Source: Pardosa pseudoannulata (taxonomy: Eukaryota; Arthropoda; Arachnida; Araneae; Lycosidae). From it: 64,000 nt of DNA. Shown here piece after piece: positions 11,583 to 22,750 of this stretch. The position numbers and the translations under genes were made by a program. The DNA lies in the NCBI GenBank assembly GCA_032207245.1, contig CM063506.1, positions 21,373,444-21,437,443 of the forward strand, read 5' to 3'. Every line of letters begins with the position of its first letter. The first letter of the stretch is position 1. The notes beneath the pieces are model-generated. The model was not told the origin of the DNA. It saw only the letters and a program-made list of their open reading frames with translations, and ran no database searches.

Positions 11583-12545
11583 GTACTTTGGTGTCGCCAT
11601 TTAAAAGTAGGAAAATTATAGAGTGCTCAGTATTTAGATATTTAAAAGTATGTAAGAGATCATTCAGCGTTTCTAAACACATTTTATATGCGCAACCAAC
11701 ATCAGAGTCACATCCACATTTACTTAAGAAAGGGGAAGTTACTCCTTGTTTAACAACTGATGTCTTCAAGTACAGAAGGAAGAGGCTTCTAGAAATGGTT
11801 AAGCAAAGTTGCAAGAGCAAAGAAGAAAATATCTTCGCCCATTTAATAATAATACCATCTGCATGTGTTGTTCATATGAGTGAAAACATTCCTTATCCAT
11901 TTCGGCAATTTACTGATTTTTTATATCTATGTGGATATAAAGAAGCCAATAGTGTCTTAGTTTTGGCTTCTTCTGTGGACCGAAAGGATGAGAGTATTTT
12001 ATTTGTGCCAAAGCCAACTGTTGTTTCTGAACGGTGGGAGGGAGCTAAACTAAGCTTGAGTGAAACAACAAAATTTTTAGGTGTTGATAAAACAGAATAT
12101 ATAGAGAAATTCGATGAATTTTTACAGTCTTATGCAAAAATGAATACAGCTTTTACAGTTTGGTTTGACTTTTCAAATTCATTTCCTCGTTTAATACAAG
12201 AAACAGTTCGTTCTTTTATACAGGCTTATGTAGGTTATGTTTCTCTCCATTCTCCCCGATCATATATACATGAATGTCGGCTTCAAAAATGTAAGCAGGA
12301 AAGAGTGCTAATGCAAAAAACATGTAGAATAGCTGCTGAAGCAATGCGAGAAGTTATAAAATTTTCAAGACCATCAGTGTTAGAATCTCACTTACAGGCT
12401 AAAATGGAATATGAATGTCGTATCAGAGGTGCTGATCATCCAGCCTTCCCTCCAGTTACAGCTGGTGGGTGTAGAGCTAACACAATTCATTATATTGATA
12501 ATAATCAAGTAGTAAAAGATAAAGATATGGTGCTAATGGATGCTG
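11583..12545 (+). CDS. XPNPEP3: Xaa-Pro aminopeptidase 3, exon 2 (presequence, N-domain, start of catalytic domain)
   Basis: Encodes residues 6-326 or so. First comes a basic Ser/Arg-rich leader, then HPHLLKKGEVTPCLT, the conserved PHLL..GE.TPGL signature that opens the aminopeptidase P N-terminal domain. The PFRQFTDFLYLCGY block (F.Q..DF.YL.G) follows. A region with HSPRSYIHECRLQKCK leads into the pita-bread catalytic domain (ADHPAFPPVTAGG, ANTIHYIDN, DMVLMDAG). D325 in MDAG is the first metal ligand. The donor is GCTG|GTAATC at 12546; reading past it into the intron gives a spurious tail. The enzyme removes N-terminal residues preceding proline, in mitochondria and cytosol. Confidence 0.95.
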
Positions 12546-13648
12546 GTAATCCCTTTTTATGTATTTATATCAGTAGTTTACATAAATTCACTTTTTATTT
12601 AATTTAATATATGATTTCTTTTAAAAATACATTTTAAACATTTTTTTTTATTGATTATAATTTTAAAAAGTCTGGTATAATTTTATTATTTCTGGTTACA
12701 AATAGTAGAAAAAGTGCATTTTGTAATGTAAAAAAATATTTTTTTAAAATTAAAATTAAATAAATTAAAAAGATTGATTTTACTAAAATTGAATATGCTT
12801 GATTAGAAGAAGTATAGACTAAAAAGGATGATACTTAAGTTAGAAGTTTTTCCATTTGTGCAATTATATGAATTGTTAGTTTTCATTCTATTCACATGTA
12901 ATAGTATGCATTTAAAGTATACAGGGGATTTGAGCCCATTATTAAAAATTGATTCTTAAATAAGTTAAAATCTAAGAATTTTAAAGTAAAGTATATCTAT
13001 ATTTATTTTATATGTACATATTTGTAGCTCTTATAGTTAATGCTTCTTTCTTGTTAATAATTTTTAGATAATTTTCGTTTTTATAAAATTGTTCTTTGAA
13101 TTATAGTAAGGCTGCTAATTTTTTAAACTTACCAGGTATAATTATAAACAATTAAACTTTCATTTTAGATTGTAAATGCTTAAACATTTCAATGTATTAT
13201 AATTAACATATGTTTCAGTATGAGAGAATATCTTATATGTCTGTGATAATGTTATGTATAAATCTGTACATCTAAAGTAAATATCTTGAATGGCTTTTCT
13301 TCAAGACACATGCTTTCATTAAAATTTTAAAGATTGAAATTAATGCAAAAATGTGCTGTATAATTTATTCATATTGCACATAACTTCAATTTGTGAATTT
13401 AATCTTGTTTTATGATTGTAGATATACCCAAGATTTGAAAATTCTTTATAAATTAAGAAAACTTCTTAAGCTTTAATTATTCCTCTTTGGGGGTTATCTG
13501 TGACTTTTCATCTTGTGAATTTGTTTCTGTATCAATATTTGGAATTAAAAGATATCAACTAGATTGAGTGGTATGGCTATTAAATATTTATTATTGATTT
13601 TATAATGTGTTTGTTTTCAATCAGAAATAACCCATTTTTTTTCAATAG
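12546..13648 (+). other. XPNPEP3 intron 2
   Basis: AT-rich intron, GT at 12546 and AG at 13647-13648 after a TTTTTTTTCAAT tract. No repeat or other element recognised. Confidence 0.85.
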
Positions 13649-13890
13649 GTTGTGAATACAATGGATATTGTAGTGACCTAGCTCGAACTTGGCCTGTAAA
13701 TGGAAAATTTACTGATCCTCAAAGAGAACTTTATGATTTAATTCTCTCTATACAAGAATATCTTATCGAAAAATGCATTGAAAAGCCTTCATTAGACTAC
13801 TTATTTAAAATCATGTGTAATCGACTAGGTAAAGGTCTTCAAAACTTAGGGATCATTTCAAAAAGTATAAGTGATGAAAACCTTGCAAAG
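13649..13890 (+). CDS. XPNPEP3: Xaa-Pro aminopeptidase 3, exon 3 (catalytic domain)
   Basis: Completes Gly327 and continues CEYNGYCSDLARTWPVNGKF; D336 in CSDLARTWP is the second metal ligand, 11 residues after D325, the same spacing as in the human enzyme. TDPQRELYDLILSIQ is the conserved T..QRELY..VL..Q helix. The exon ends LAK at the donor AAG|GTATGT (13891), phase 0. No disruptions. Confidence 0.95.
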
Positions 13891-14049
13891 GTATGTTTTA
13901 CTTTTAAAATCTTAACTATTTATGTGGTTAAAATTTTTTTCTCAGTAATCAATGAACATAAAATAATTTTTGCCCTTTTGTTATTTATATATATAGCTTT
14001 AATTATAAAATTACATTTGAATACAATTCAAGTGATGTTTTCTAATATA

Positions 14050-14200
14050 CAGTGAAACTTCTCCGAACGGCCACCCTTCTAAATGGCCAATTTTTCATGG
14101 CATGGATTTTTCAACTGATAGACCTAATGGTAAACTAACCTGTATCAGCAGCCACCCAACCCCCTTCTAAACAGCCACCAAGTGGGATTACCCCTTACAT
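14050..14200. mobile_element. Single pogo/Tigger-like transposon end in XPNPEP3 intron 3
   Basis: TA followed by CAGTGAAACTTCTCCGAACGG and a GGCCACC-rich subterminal segment with repeats of the AACGGCCACC / AACAGCCACC word. CAGTG(A/G)AACCTC starts flanked by TA are typical of pogo-type DNA transposons. No opposite terminus was found, so this is a fragment. Confidence 0.4.
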
Positions 14201-14209
14201 TTTTCGGGA

Positions 14210-15363
14210 AATTCTACTCACTCCACGCTTTAATTTTGAGTGAAAAAACTCAAGGTCAGGTTTATGGTTATAAGACAAAGGAATAACTTGAGAAGTCCAT
14301 TCCCGCGATCATCCCCTTTCTAAAAAAGATTAAATCTGTTAACTCTTTTGTATTCTCTCCAGACCCTTCGGATAGAGAATCCCTATTGCACCATCCATAG
14401 AAACTGAGGGAGGATTTGGACTTTCAAGCTTTAAATATCCTTCCTTAAATATTATTTTTTGTTAAGTGCTACTTTTACTTTTGCTAAGTAAGTGTGTAAA
14501 TTTAAATATCCTTGGCTAGAAATTTCTAGCTAAATTTGATTTCTTTCATGATTTTTTTTTAAAAATTTGACATCAAATCAATAATATATTATCCTACATC
14601 TGTTTATGTGTTAATATAAAAACTAATGCTCTGAAAACACAGTTGATAAATAAATAGTTTTTATATTTATAAACAAAGAAAATCTGTGAACTCTGGGTTT
14701 GTTAAGGAGAGATAAAGAAATTATATTTCATGCATTTACCGCACATTTTAACATATGTTAATGATATTGTACAATTTTTAATTAAAAAAAAATATATATG
14801 GAAAAAAACTTAATCATTGTGATACTTTTAATCTTAAATAACTAACCTAAATAATTTAATTTGTAAAAAAAAAAAAAAAATTAATTTAAATTCAAAAATC
14901 TGATTTATATGTTCTTACTTCCTTTGGGGGGTTTGTGAACGACAGTGTGTATACTCCACCACTACTCACAAATTTATGTTAACTGAAACAATGGATTTCT
15001 GCTGCTATACAATCAGTAATTATCTGTGGTATTTAACACTATATTTAGCATGAACTTACATGCTGTCTTAATGTTATATATCTACCTAAAAAAAAGTAAT
15101 ATCATTTCCCTAAAGAAACACTTCCCTAATTTTCCTTTGAATTCATATATTACTTATGATCCCTTGTCATTCATTTATGGAAATGTAGCATTTTGAGATT
15201 GGATGATTCATTTTAAATAATCATATGTATAGATATTTAATAAAAATGCTTATTAGGAGATTTTGCTTCTTTTTTAGAGTAATAGTATAATTTCAAATTA
15301 ATAAATTGCTAACACATTTGAGATGTTGGAGTGCATTACTAAACTTTATATTCTGTTTTACAG
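14210..15363 (+). other. Rest of XPNPEP3 intron 3
   Basis: AT-rich with short poly-A runs (about 14866-14880). Nothing else recognised. It ends in ATTCTGTTTTACAG at 15363. Confidence 0.75.
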
Positions 15364-15484
15364 ATAGCATATGAGTACTGTCCCCATCATGTCAGTCATT
15401 ACTTAGGAATGGATGTTCATGATACTGATACAGTGTCTCGGGGAATCAACCTTTTACCTGGAATGGTTGTTACTGTTGAACCAG
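15364..15484 (+). CDS. XPNPEP3: Xaa-Pro aminopeptidase 3, exon 4 (metal ligands 3 and 4)
   Basis: Encodes [20 protein letters not shown]... to ...MVVTVEPG. H419 in HHVSHYLG and E446 in TVEPG are the third and fourth metal ligands; their spacing of 27 is that of the family. The acceptor is TTTTACAG; the donor CCAG|GTAAAA at 15485 leaves phase 1. Confidence 0.95.
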
Positions 15485-16036
15485 GTAAAATTTGTCTCTG
15501 GGATACTGATTTTATAGAGCATGGAGATTTCATGTATTAAATGTTGCATTATACATTGAAAATTTATAAATGAAACTTTTCCCATTGCTGCAGAAATTTA
15601 TTAATATAGATCATTTTCATATTTTTATTAATTTTTTTTTTAAAATTTAGAAGCTATTTTATATTATTTTGCTTGTCACTTTTAAAATTTAATTAATAAT
15701 TATCCATTTCTAAAAATTTTGAAAAGAGTAATCTTCGAATATAGGTAATCTTTGCAAACATATCTTTAACTTTGTAAAATACTAATAAAAGTAAGAAGGA
15801 GATAAAAAGTATTCCCCCAACTTAATTGTTGAATAGTATCTCTTATAATAACTTAAAACTGTTTAAGAGCCATTAAGTAATGAAAAAGATTAAGGAAATA
15901 GAAGTTTGCTTGTTTATTTTCAAGCTAATTTCTGTTTCTTTACTAAAAAAATAATTCTGTTTCAATAGTTTGTTAAACATTGCTGATTTACTGTTTTCTT
16001 TATCTGCTCTGTATGACCATGAGCCATTAGGTAATG

Positions 16037-16215
16037 TTCCGAACACTGGCCGATTGGTTAGGGTGCTGATCGTCGGTACTAGAGTTCGTGGGTACGAATC
16101 CCACTATGGCATGGTTGTTCGTAGTCGTTCAGAATCAGCTTTAAGCTGTAGGTCCCGGTCTCATTAGCCCTCGTGTGCAAAACAGTAGACCGTAGCGCTC
16201 CAAACCAAACCAAAA
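16037..16215 (+). mobile_element. SINE family A, full-length copy
   Basis: A tRNA-like head with A box (TGGCCGATTGGTTAGGGTGC) and B box (GGGTACGAATCCC) is followed by GTAGTCGTTCAGAATCAGC, CTTTAAGCTGTAGGTCCCGG, TCTCATTAGCCCTCGTG, and a (CCAAA)n tail. A perfect 13-bp duplication CCATTAGGTAATG flanks it (16024-16036, 16216-16228). It sits in XPNPEP3 intron 4 in sense orientation. This 179-bp copy defines the family here. Confidence 0.95.
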
Positions 16216-16386
16216 CCATTAGGTAATGCTCATTATTAGTTATTTTCCTTATTTAGTTACTAATACTGTGTGAATTCATTTGGTTATGTAATATGTCAAC
16301 ATTATTGAAAGAATATTTTGCTTTATTCTTTCAATAATGTTGTGGAAAAGGCAACAAATTAATATACATTTTTATAATACACTTAA

Positions 16387-17305
16387 GGTATCCGTCTATG
16401 TTAAAAACATTACTTTTTTCCAAAAATCATAATTTTTTTTAATTTCTCTGTTGTAAAATTTCAACTTTTAGGCTTCTAAATCTGTTTTTGTTTTTTCTCT
16501 ACAGCATTTTAAAGAAAAGTTACAGCTGTTTTAAACATCAGTAACAGCTGTCAAAACAAAACGGAGTAGCAACTTTGGAACCAGAAGTTGTGAATTTAAA
16601 ACCCTTTAAAGAGCATATTTTTTTGGACAAAACTTTTTAAATTTTCATGAAGATTAGTTTAAACATTTTTCTAGTATTTTTAATAATTGGCAACTTGGCA
16701 ATAAGAACGTTTTGAAGCAAGAAAGTGTGGGGAATTTTAAGCACGTATTTTAATTTTTTAATAGTTAAAGTTGCTTTTATAAACTTCAAATGCGTTTTTC
16801 TCAGAATGGTATTTTTAATAAAATGTTGAAACTTGAAATGTGATTTCTCAAAAAGTTCTTAAAATATTTTGTTGAAAATTATTAGGAACGCTTTTGATAG
16901 TATTTGCTAATGATTCACTTATGAGCTTTCTTTAAATTTGGATAATTTTTAATGATGTTACACTCATAGTTAGACATAAAGGTAATGAAAATTCATTAAA
17001 AATTCAATGGGTATGATTTGAGTGACCAAAACTTTTTACCAAATGTAAATTAAGCAAAGATTTTAGGTGATTCACTAGACCAGTGTATAAGAAATGTGTT
17101 GCATCAAACAATATTGAAGTAATTTAATTTGTTAAAAAATTAGACCTTTTGAAAAAACCCGATTTTTTTACTTAATTTTCTTTATTTATTAGAAATTTTT
17201 TAAGTGAAATTCTGTATGATAATATAAAAATAAATCTAAAAATGTAAAAACATGAACTAGTTTCTATGTTTAAAGAAAAAAGTTCTTGGAACGTAGACGG
17301 ATACC
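16387..17305. mobile_element. TTAA-flanked TIR element (piggyBac-type MITE) in XPNPEP3 intron 4
   Basis: TTAA|GGTATCCGTCTATGTT at 16383-16402 and AACGTAGACGGATACC|TTAA at 17290-17309 are inverted repeats of 16 bp with one mismatch, flanked by the TTAA duplication characteristic of piggyBac-type transposition. The 919-bp interior is AT-rich and carries no transposase. Confidence 0.75.
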
Positions 17306-17344
17306 TTAAATATGTCATTTTTTAATAAAAAACATTTAAAGAAT

Positions 17345-18046
17345 AGCATCATAATAAGTTAGTACCTTTAGGTGAACAGAAAAATATTTTATATTGTAAA
17401 TTTTTGCATCAAATAATAAAAGAGTTGATTTTTATCGTATTACTTCTATATATATTAATAAAGTGACAAAATTGCACAAAAAATATGACAATTTCAGAAA
17501 AGTCCATTTATATATAAACTTATGCGTCCTCTTTTATTACTGCCTAATTTAAAAAGTATCTCTAACAGTGAAAAAGTTTTTCATCTCTGACTGTTGTATC
17601 AAAATTTCAAAAGCTGTTCCTCCTGTTTCTATTCTAAAAGCTGGTATTTATCATTTTTATTGTGTTACTAACACATTCCGTTCTATTTTTACGCATTTAA
17701 GAAAATACAAATTGTTTAAAACACAAATCAACAAAATGTTTTCTCAGAATAAAGTACAAACTAGCAATAAAAAACCCAGGTAATTAACCAGGTATAAGAA
17801 ATGTGTTGCATCAAAAAATAGTGAAATAATTTAATTTATTAAAAAATTAGACCTTCTGAAAAAACCTGATTTTTTACTAAATTTTCTTCATTTATTAAAA
17901 ATTTTATAAAAACTTCTCCAGGAATAAATTTTTTAAGTGAAATTCTGTATGATAATCTAAAAAATAAATCTAAAAAAAATCTAAAAACATGAACTAGTTT
18001 CTACGTTTAAAGAAAAAAGTTCTCCGAACGTAGACGGATACCTTAA
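17345..18046. mobile_element. Second, diverged partial copy of the 16387-17305 element
   Basis: 17800-18046 repeats 17096-17309 in the same orientation (GTGTTGCATCAAA, AATTAGACCTT.TGAAAAAACC, AACATGAACTAGTTTCTA) and ends in the same GAACGTAGACGGATACCTTAA. A short internal segment (around 17900) is extra. A matching left terminus was not found, so it is truncated or rearranged. Confidence 0.75.
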
Positions 18047-18464
18047 AAGAATAAAGATGTATGAGATTTTAACTAATGCCAGTAAAATTCTCATGAAATA
18101 TGAATTGCATAACCTGAAGTTGTTTCCTAATCTGAGCAGTAATTGTAACTCATGTTTGTAACTTTGTAAGACTTTTCTAGTTTGCATTAGAATGAATGTT
18201 TTCAAAAATTAAAGGAAAAATCCCCATTCCATTTCTATAAAATTAATAAAATCATAAATATGGTTTTCAGATTTATTTTATATGGGTTCCATATCACTTT
18301 CCCTGTCTCATTGTTTCAATTTCTGGTATTTTCTAAAATTTATCCTTCTTTTCTTGATTAGTTCATAAAAAGTTATTGGTTTATTTATTTATTTTATTTT
18401 TTAATTTAATTTTTTTAACTAATGACAGCTTGAAAAGTTTTTGAGGGTTTGATTTATGTTTCAG

Positions 18465-18625
18465 GTGTTTATATTTCAAGCAATGATACAAAAGTTCCTG
18501 AAAAATATAGAGGCATATGCATACGAATTGAAGATGATGTATTAATCACTGAAAATGGCGTAGAAGTATTAACCTCTTCTTGTCCCAAACATCCTGAAGA
18601 TATAGAAAAGCTCATACAGCAATAG
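18465..18625 (+). CDS. XPNPEP3: Xaa-Pro aminopeptidase 3, last exon
   Basis: Completes Gly448 and continues VYISSNDTKVPEKYRGICIR, with E470 in RIEDD as the fifth metal ligand (24 after E446, as in the family). It then runs LITENGVEVLTSSCPKHPEDIEKL to the TAG stop at 18623-18625. The five exons total 1503 nt, giving 500 residues, very close to the human 507. All catalytic metal ligands (D325, D336, H419, E446, E470) are present and no frame is broken. The preceding intron (15485-18464) holds a SINE and two MITE copies. Confidence 0.95.
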
Positions 18626-18817
18626 AAATTTTCAACTGATTTCATTTTACCACAAATTATGATTTTTTTTTAATGGGGATTCTGTAGGTAGTTGTTTCCT
18701 ATTATGAGAGTTTAAATATACTTCAAAGTTCAAATTTTTTATGCATCCTATGTTATACTAACTGTTAATGTTAAATATTTTAGATAGTTAATTAATTTAT
18801 ATTTGTATACAACATTC

Positions 18818-18823
18818 AATAAA
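18818..18823 (+). promoter_or_regulatory. Polyadenylation signal of XPNPEP3
   Basis: AATAAA 193 bases after the stop, followed by a T-rich stretch (TTGTTTTTATATATCTTTG). Confidence 0.65.
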
Positions 18824-18829
18824 CTTGTT

Positions 18830-19627
18830 TTTATATATCTTTGTTTTTAATTGTAAATGTCTGAATAGTTTTATTTATATAGTTTGTTAAAGAAATTTCA
18901 TACACATGTTTTTTGTGGAAAGATAGAAAATTTTATTTTATCTTTCATATAAAAATATTGCCAGACCACGTGAAAATTGAATGACTCATTTAAAATAAAA
19001 AGCATACTTTTTTTAACAGTTCATATGCCAAAATATCTAAATATACATATTCCTTTTTTAAAAATATTTTAACTTTTCTTTTTCCTAAATAAATTAGAAA
19101 TAATGTATAAACTGTTTCAATTTTGGTCTATTGATTCTAATCTAATATAGTTTCAACTATTCAAAGCAGTCCAACCCAATAGTCATATTTTTGTGCAACA
19201 AACTATATATTATGATATATTTGAAACATGATAAAAATGTTCATCCCTAAACAAAGATCTGAGGATAGATTTTATTATTTCTTCTTATAAAATGTTTGTT
19301 CACAGGTATATGTTATACCCAAAACAGTGAAGTTGCTAGCTGTAAACTCTTTTACATTCAGCAGGGTTCGTAATAACCTTAAGTGCTTCTTTAAAAAGTG
19401 CCCTTAAGAAAGCCTTTAATTTTCATGTTGGGTCCTCAATTTTTAAACAGATTGATAATTTAACAGCAGCCTTACTTAAAGTAATTCCCTAAATATGAAA
19501 GCTGAGTAAGTAGCATTGCCAAGAAATTATATTGTTTGACCCCTTTCAAAATGAAGTTTCTACAAGATATTTTGATTCTGCTTTTTGGGATATTCTACTG
19601 CAGAAGGCATTTTGAGAGATTTTTACA
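18830..19627. other. Intergenic AT-rich sequence
   Basis: No gene, RNA or repeat recognised. Confidence 0.6.
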
Positions 19628-19629
19628 AA

Positions 19630-19926
19630 GAGTGGCTATAGTTCAGTCGTCAAAGGCATCAATCTCAGAATTGGAGGGGTGGGGGTGATTGAGACTTAAG
19701 CCGACCAAAGATACACTGTGTTCACTAATGTTGGCTGGGTCATGTAAAATTGGTTCGTGGTCACAATGTCTTTCAAGTTCCCATACAATGCCTCTGGAGG
19801 TGGTAGGCCAAGCCTGGGGAAGTCTTCTACTTGGTCTTAGGGAGTAATGTTGGCTTCTATAATAAGGTGGTCAACAAATTTCACGGCGTTGTATAGATGA
19901 ATGTCTAATAGGCAAGTCCTCCCACG
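19630..19926 (+). mobile_element. SINE family B copy
   Basis: A tRNA-like head (GGCTATAGTTCAGTCGTCAAAGGCATCAATCTC, a degenerate A box) is followed by a body shared with two other copies in the window (39784-40095 and 48351-48640). Shared words are TTCGT.GTCACAATGTC, ATACAATGCCTCTGGAGGTG and CAGCCTGGGG / CTTCTACTTGGTC. Length is about 295 bp. Target duplication not resolved. Confidence 0.75.
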
Positions 19927-20339
19927 TTATTATTATTATTTGTTTAGTATTTTTATAAAAAAGCTGAAATAGATAATTCTTAACCTTTTATCTAACTGTA
20001 GGTGGTTCATCTGTCAGTTGGGGTCTTTATGAAACTTAGCAAAATAAATGATTTAGAAAAGAAGTTAGCCATGTGCGTGCATTGGTAGTTGTACTTTTAG
20101 TATTCTAAATAATACTTTCAGAAAAATTGTATATCTATTGACTGGGATATTGCTTTGGTGGTAGTTGGATTGAATTGGTTATTTAAAGATTTTTCTGCAA
20201 GAATAAGAGATTTTAAAAACATTTCAAAAATGAACAATTTCTTGTAAAATTTTGTAATTTAGGGCAGTAATTAAAATTTTAAGTTTCTCTTTCTCAGAGA
20301 GGTCCTTAAAAAAGTCGAAAGATTCCTTACAAAGTCCTT

Positions 20340-20365
20340 CATTTAAAAAAAAAAAAAAAAAAAAA
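20340..20365 (+). repeat. Poly-A run
   Basis: About 23 consecutive A after CATTT; possibly an old retroposon tail, although no body is recognisable upstream. Confidence 0.7.
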
Positions 20366-20538
20366 ACCTGTATGAATTCTGCTCAAGAATGAATGTGAAA
20401 TTTTTCAGTAATATATAATTGAGCCTTACTATTGTAGGCATCTTTCAGAAAGTAATTGGCCTTCAAATTCAAAGTACGTAAAAATCATTATTATTTTCTA
20501 AGTAAGAATAAGAAAAGGACGAAAATTCCTTTTGTGTA

Positions 20539-20948
20539 TTAATGAACACGGCTAATTTGTGCTCAGCTCAAGCCTCGATTCCACTACTCTAGAGTTACTA
20601 GCATTTGCTGACTGAGTTACCGTGGCTCACTTTTGAATCGTCTGCTCTCATCTATTATTGAGAACTCAATGAAATTGGAAACTACATATGAGGTCTAGAT
20701 GTGTATGAGGTGTCTCTGAAGACATCTCTTGATCACCTAGGTTATTAATGAGCATGATGGATCTGTGCTCGGCTCAAGCCTCGATTCAGCTACCCTTCAA
20801 TTATAAGCCTTTGCCAGCTGAGTTACCGGGGCTCACTTTTCAATTGTCTGCTATCATCTATTATTGAGAACTCAATGAAATTGGAAACTACATATGAGGT
20901 CTAGATGTGTATGAGGTGTCTCTGAAGACACCTCTTGATCACCTAGAT
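20539..20948 (-). repeat. Tandem duplication of a 206-bp unit with a tRNA-like core
   Basis: Two units (from 20539 and 20745) share GTGCTC.GCTCAAGCCTCGATT, GAGTTACCG.GGCTCACTTTT, CTATTATTGAGAACTCAATG and ATGAGGTCTAGATGTGTATG at constant 206-bp spacing. On the minus strand each unit contains GGTAACTCAGCTGGCAAAGGC and TGAATCGAGGCTTGAGC, which look like A and B boxes of a tRNA-derived SINE related to family B. Confidence 0.85.
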
Positions 20949-21224
20949 TATTTAAAAATTATTCTAAATTATTTTTATCACCTAAAATTACGAGCTTTAC
21001 AAGAGATTCAGGTGATGGAGAAGGTTAAGAGTAATTTAATAAAAATGCGTTTAAACCTGTTTGGTGTCCGTAACACCTCTAGAATGTTTAAGTGAAACTT
21101 TTGCTGGGCTGATGCAATGAGTTACACTCATTTCTTCTACATTTCATTTCTCTTAAAGGTTTTAAAACGCTTTGAAGTTGTTTCCTCTTTTGAATTTTTA
21201 TTATTTTTTGGATAAAATCATTGA

Positions 21225-21480
21225 TGAATATTACAAGCCAACAACAAATGCACAAAAAGAGCTGTGATGTATCACATCTTACTGAAAAGAACTTTATAGA
21301 CCACTTTCCACCTACTGCAAATCAGAAAAAACCAATAAGAAGGTGTTACATTTGTTGTAGAAAAACTTTGCTAGGCAAAAAAGTGCTTTAAAAAACTCGA
21401 TACTATCGCAAAGAATGTGATAGAGGAGTAAGTATCACTCCCTGTATTATACTGCGAAAAATTTACAAAGAAATGTGATA
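21225..21480 (+). pseudogene. piggyBac transposase C-terminal cysteine-rich domain, remnant
   Basis: From 21263 the plus strand reads SHLTEKNFIDHFPPTANQKK, PIRRCYICCRKT, then after a stop KTRYYRKECDRGVSITPC. This is the L....F....PP....K..P.R.C.VC.....R..TRYYC..C.V.LC..PC signature of the zinc-binding tail found in piggyBac-family transposases. At least one stop and one lost cysteine show it is dead. No upstream DDD domain was recognised. Confidence 0.8.
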
Positions 21481-21489
21481 TTTTTTTTC

Positions 21490-22640
21490 AAGAACAAAGT
21501 AAAATTTCTATATATTTTTAAAACTAATAATCATGTTTAATTTCCGTATAATTTTACTTCATATTTACACCAATCCACGATGAACCTTTAGAGTGCTTTC
21601 GTTGGCATCACTACTTGCTGTGGGAAACAGTGGGATGCTGCTGAGAATTTTTCGGATGGAGAAAGGATTAATGAGACTCGCAAACTAGACATATGTTTTT
21701 TTTCTTTTTAATGAACAACATGAAATTCACAGAGAAAATATGTTCACAGCGCAAAATTATACATCTTTACACAATTTATATATTGGTATATTGTAACATT
21801 TCTTATCCACGTTTGAAAACACAATGACAGTAAATATTCTGAAGTTTGTTTGAATACGATCTTGATACGTGATAAAATGGTTGATTTCAAACGTTAGTCC
21901 AGAATAAGTAGGTGAAATATTGAAGTAGATTTACACTGAAATGAAATGCGTTTTAAGTACTCACTGTCTGAATGCCATTGAGGAGTCCTGATTTCTCCAT
22001 TTTTTTTTTTAAAGATTGAATGATTGATGAAATGAAACAGACCTTGATTACGACGATTTCGACATTCCAAATTCTTCCTTCACAATCAAAGATTTTAAAT
22101 TTATGCTCTTGTGTTTTGCTGTTGATCCATGTTGGTCCTTTTTTGTAGACGCAAGTTACATATACCTTTAAAATACTCATATAATTGAAATCACAAAATT
22201 ACAATCCATGCACTTAATTGTTATTGGGAAAAACAGCATTTAAACAATTTTCTAAGTGATAAAAAGAACTAAAAGTAGTCCCTTAAAGCAAAGGAAACCA
22301 AATGCTACATATTAAATCTAGTGCGATTTTCTTCTTGAAGAAAAATACCCATTACAGCGAATAGTACATATTTACGTTGGGTGATCTCCGCTGTTGTTAA
22401 ACGAAACATTACCGAACTCCCTAGTAGACTTTCTTTGTATGCTTTTAAAATATAAGGACTTCATTTTTTCGTTTCTTTTCCATTCCATCTATTTGACATT
22501 GGTATTATAGCTTCTAAGGTATTAAACTATTTACAAGGACAAATATTAAAGTTTTACATATAAACACGAGCGGAAAAACGTGTTTCTTTATTGACGTTGA
22601 AACCAGGAAAATATGTTATATTTACATTTGAATTATACAA
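21490..22640. other. Intergenic sequence, nothing recognised
   Basis: No exon, repeat family or RNA gene could be supported. A 75-codon minus-strand frame (22180-21953) has no recognisable similarity. Confidence 0.5.
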
Positions 22641-22646
22641 AAGAGC

Positions 22647-22648
<2 letters not shown>

Positions 22649-22694
<46 letters not shown>

Positions 22695-22704
22695 TTTGCG
22701 TGTT

Positions 22705-22747
<43 letters not shown>
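22649..22747. repeat. (T)45 run followed by a (TA)n microsatellite
   Basis: T run at 22649-22693, short spacer TTTGCGTGTTGGGA, then TA repeats at about 22709-22747. Reading frames across it (Tyr-Ile or Lys repeats) are artefacts. Confidence 0.95.

Positions 22748-22750
<3 letters not shown>

Noticed and set aside
12546..12607. Extension of XPNPEP3 exon 2 to a stop at 12605
   Set aside because: It reads into the intron; splicing at 12545|13649 restores the conserved metal-ligand region.
16037..16110. Genuine tRNA gene
   Set aside because: The A and B boxes belong to a dispersed SINE head with a shared body and tail; the acceptor stem cannot be closed and the same head recurs in the other SINE-A copies.
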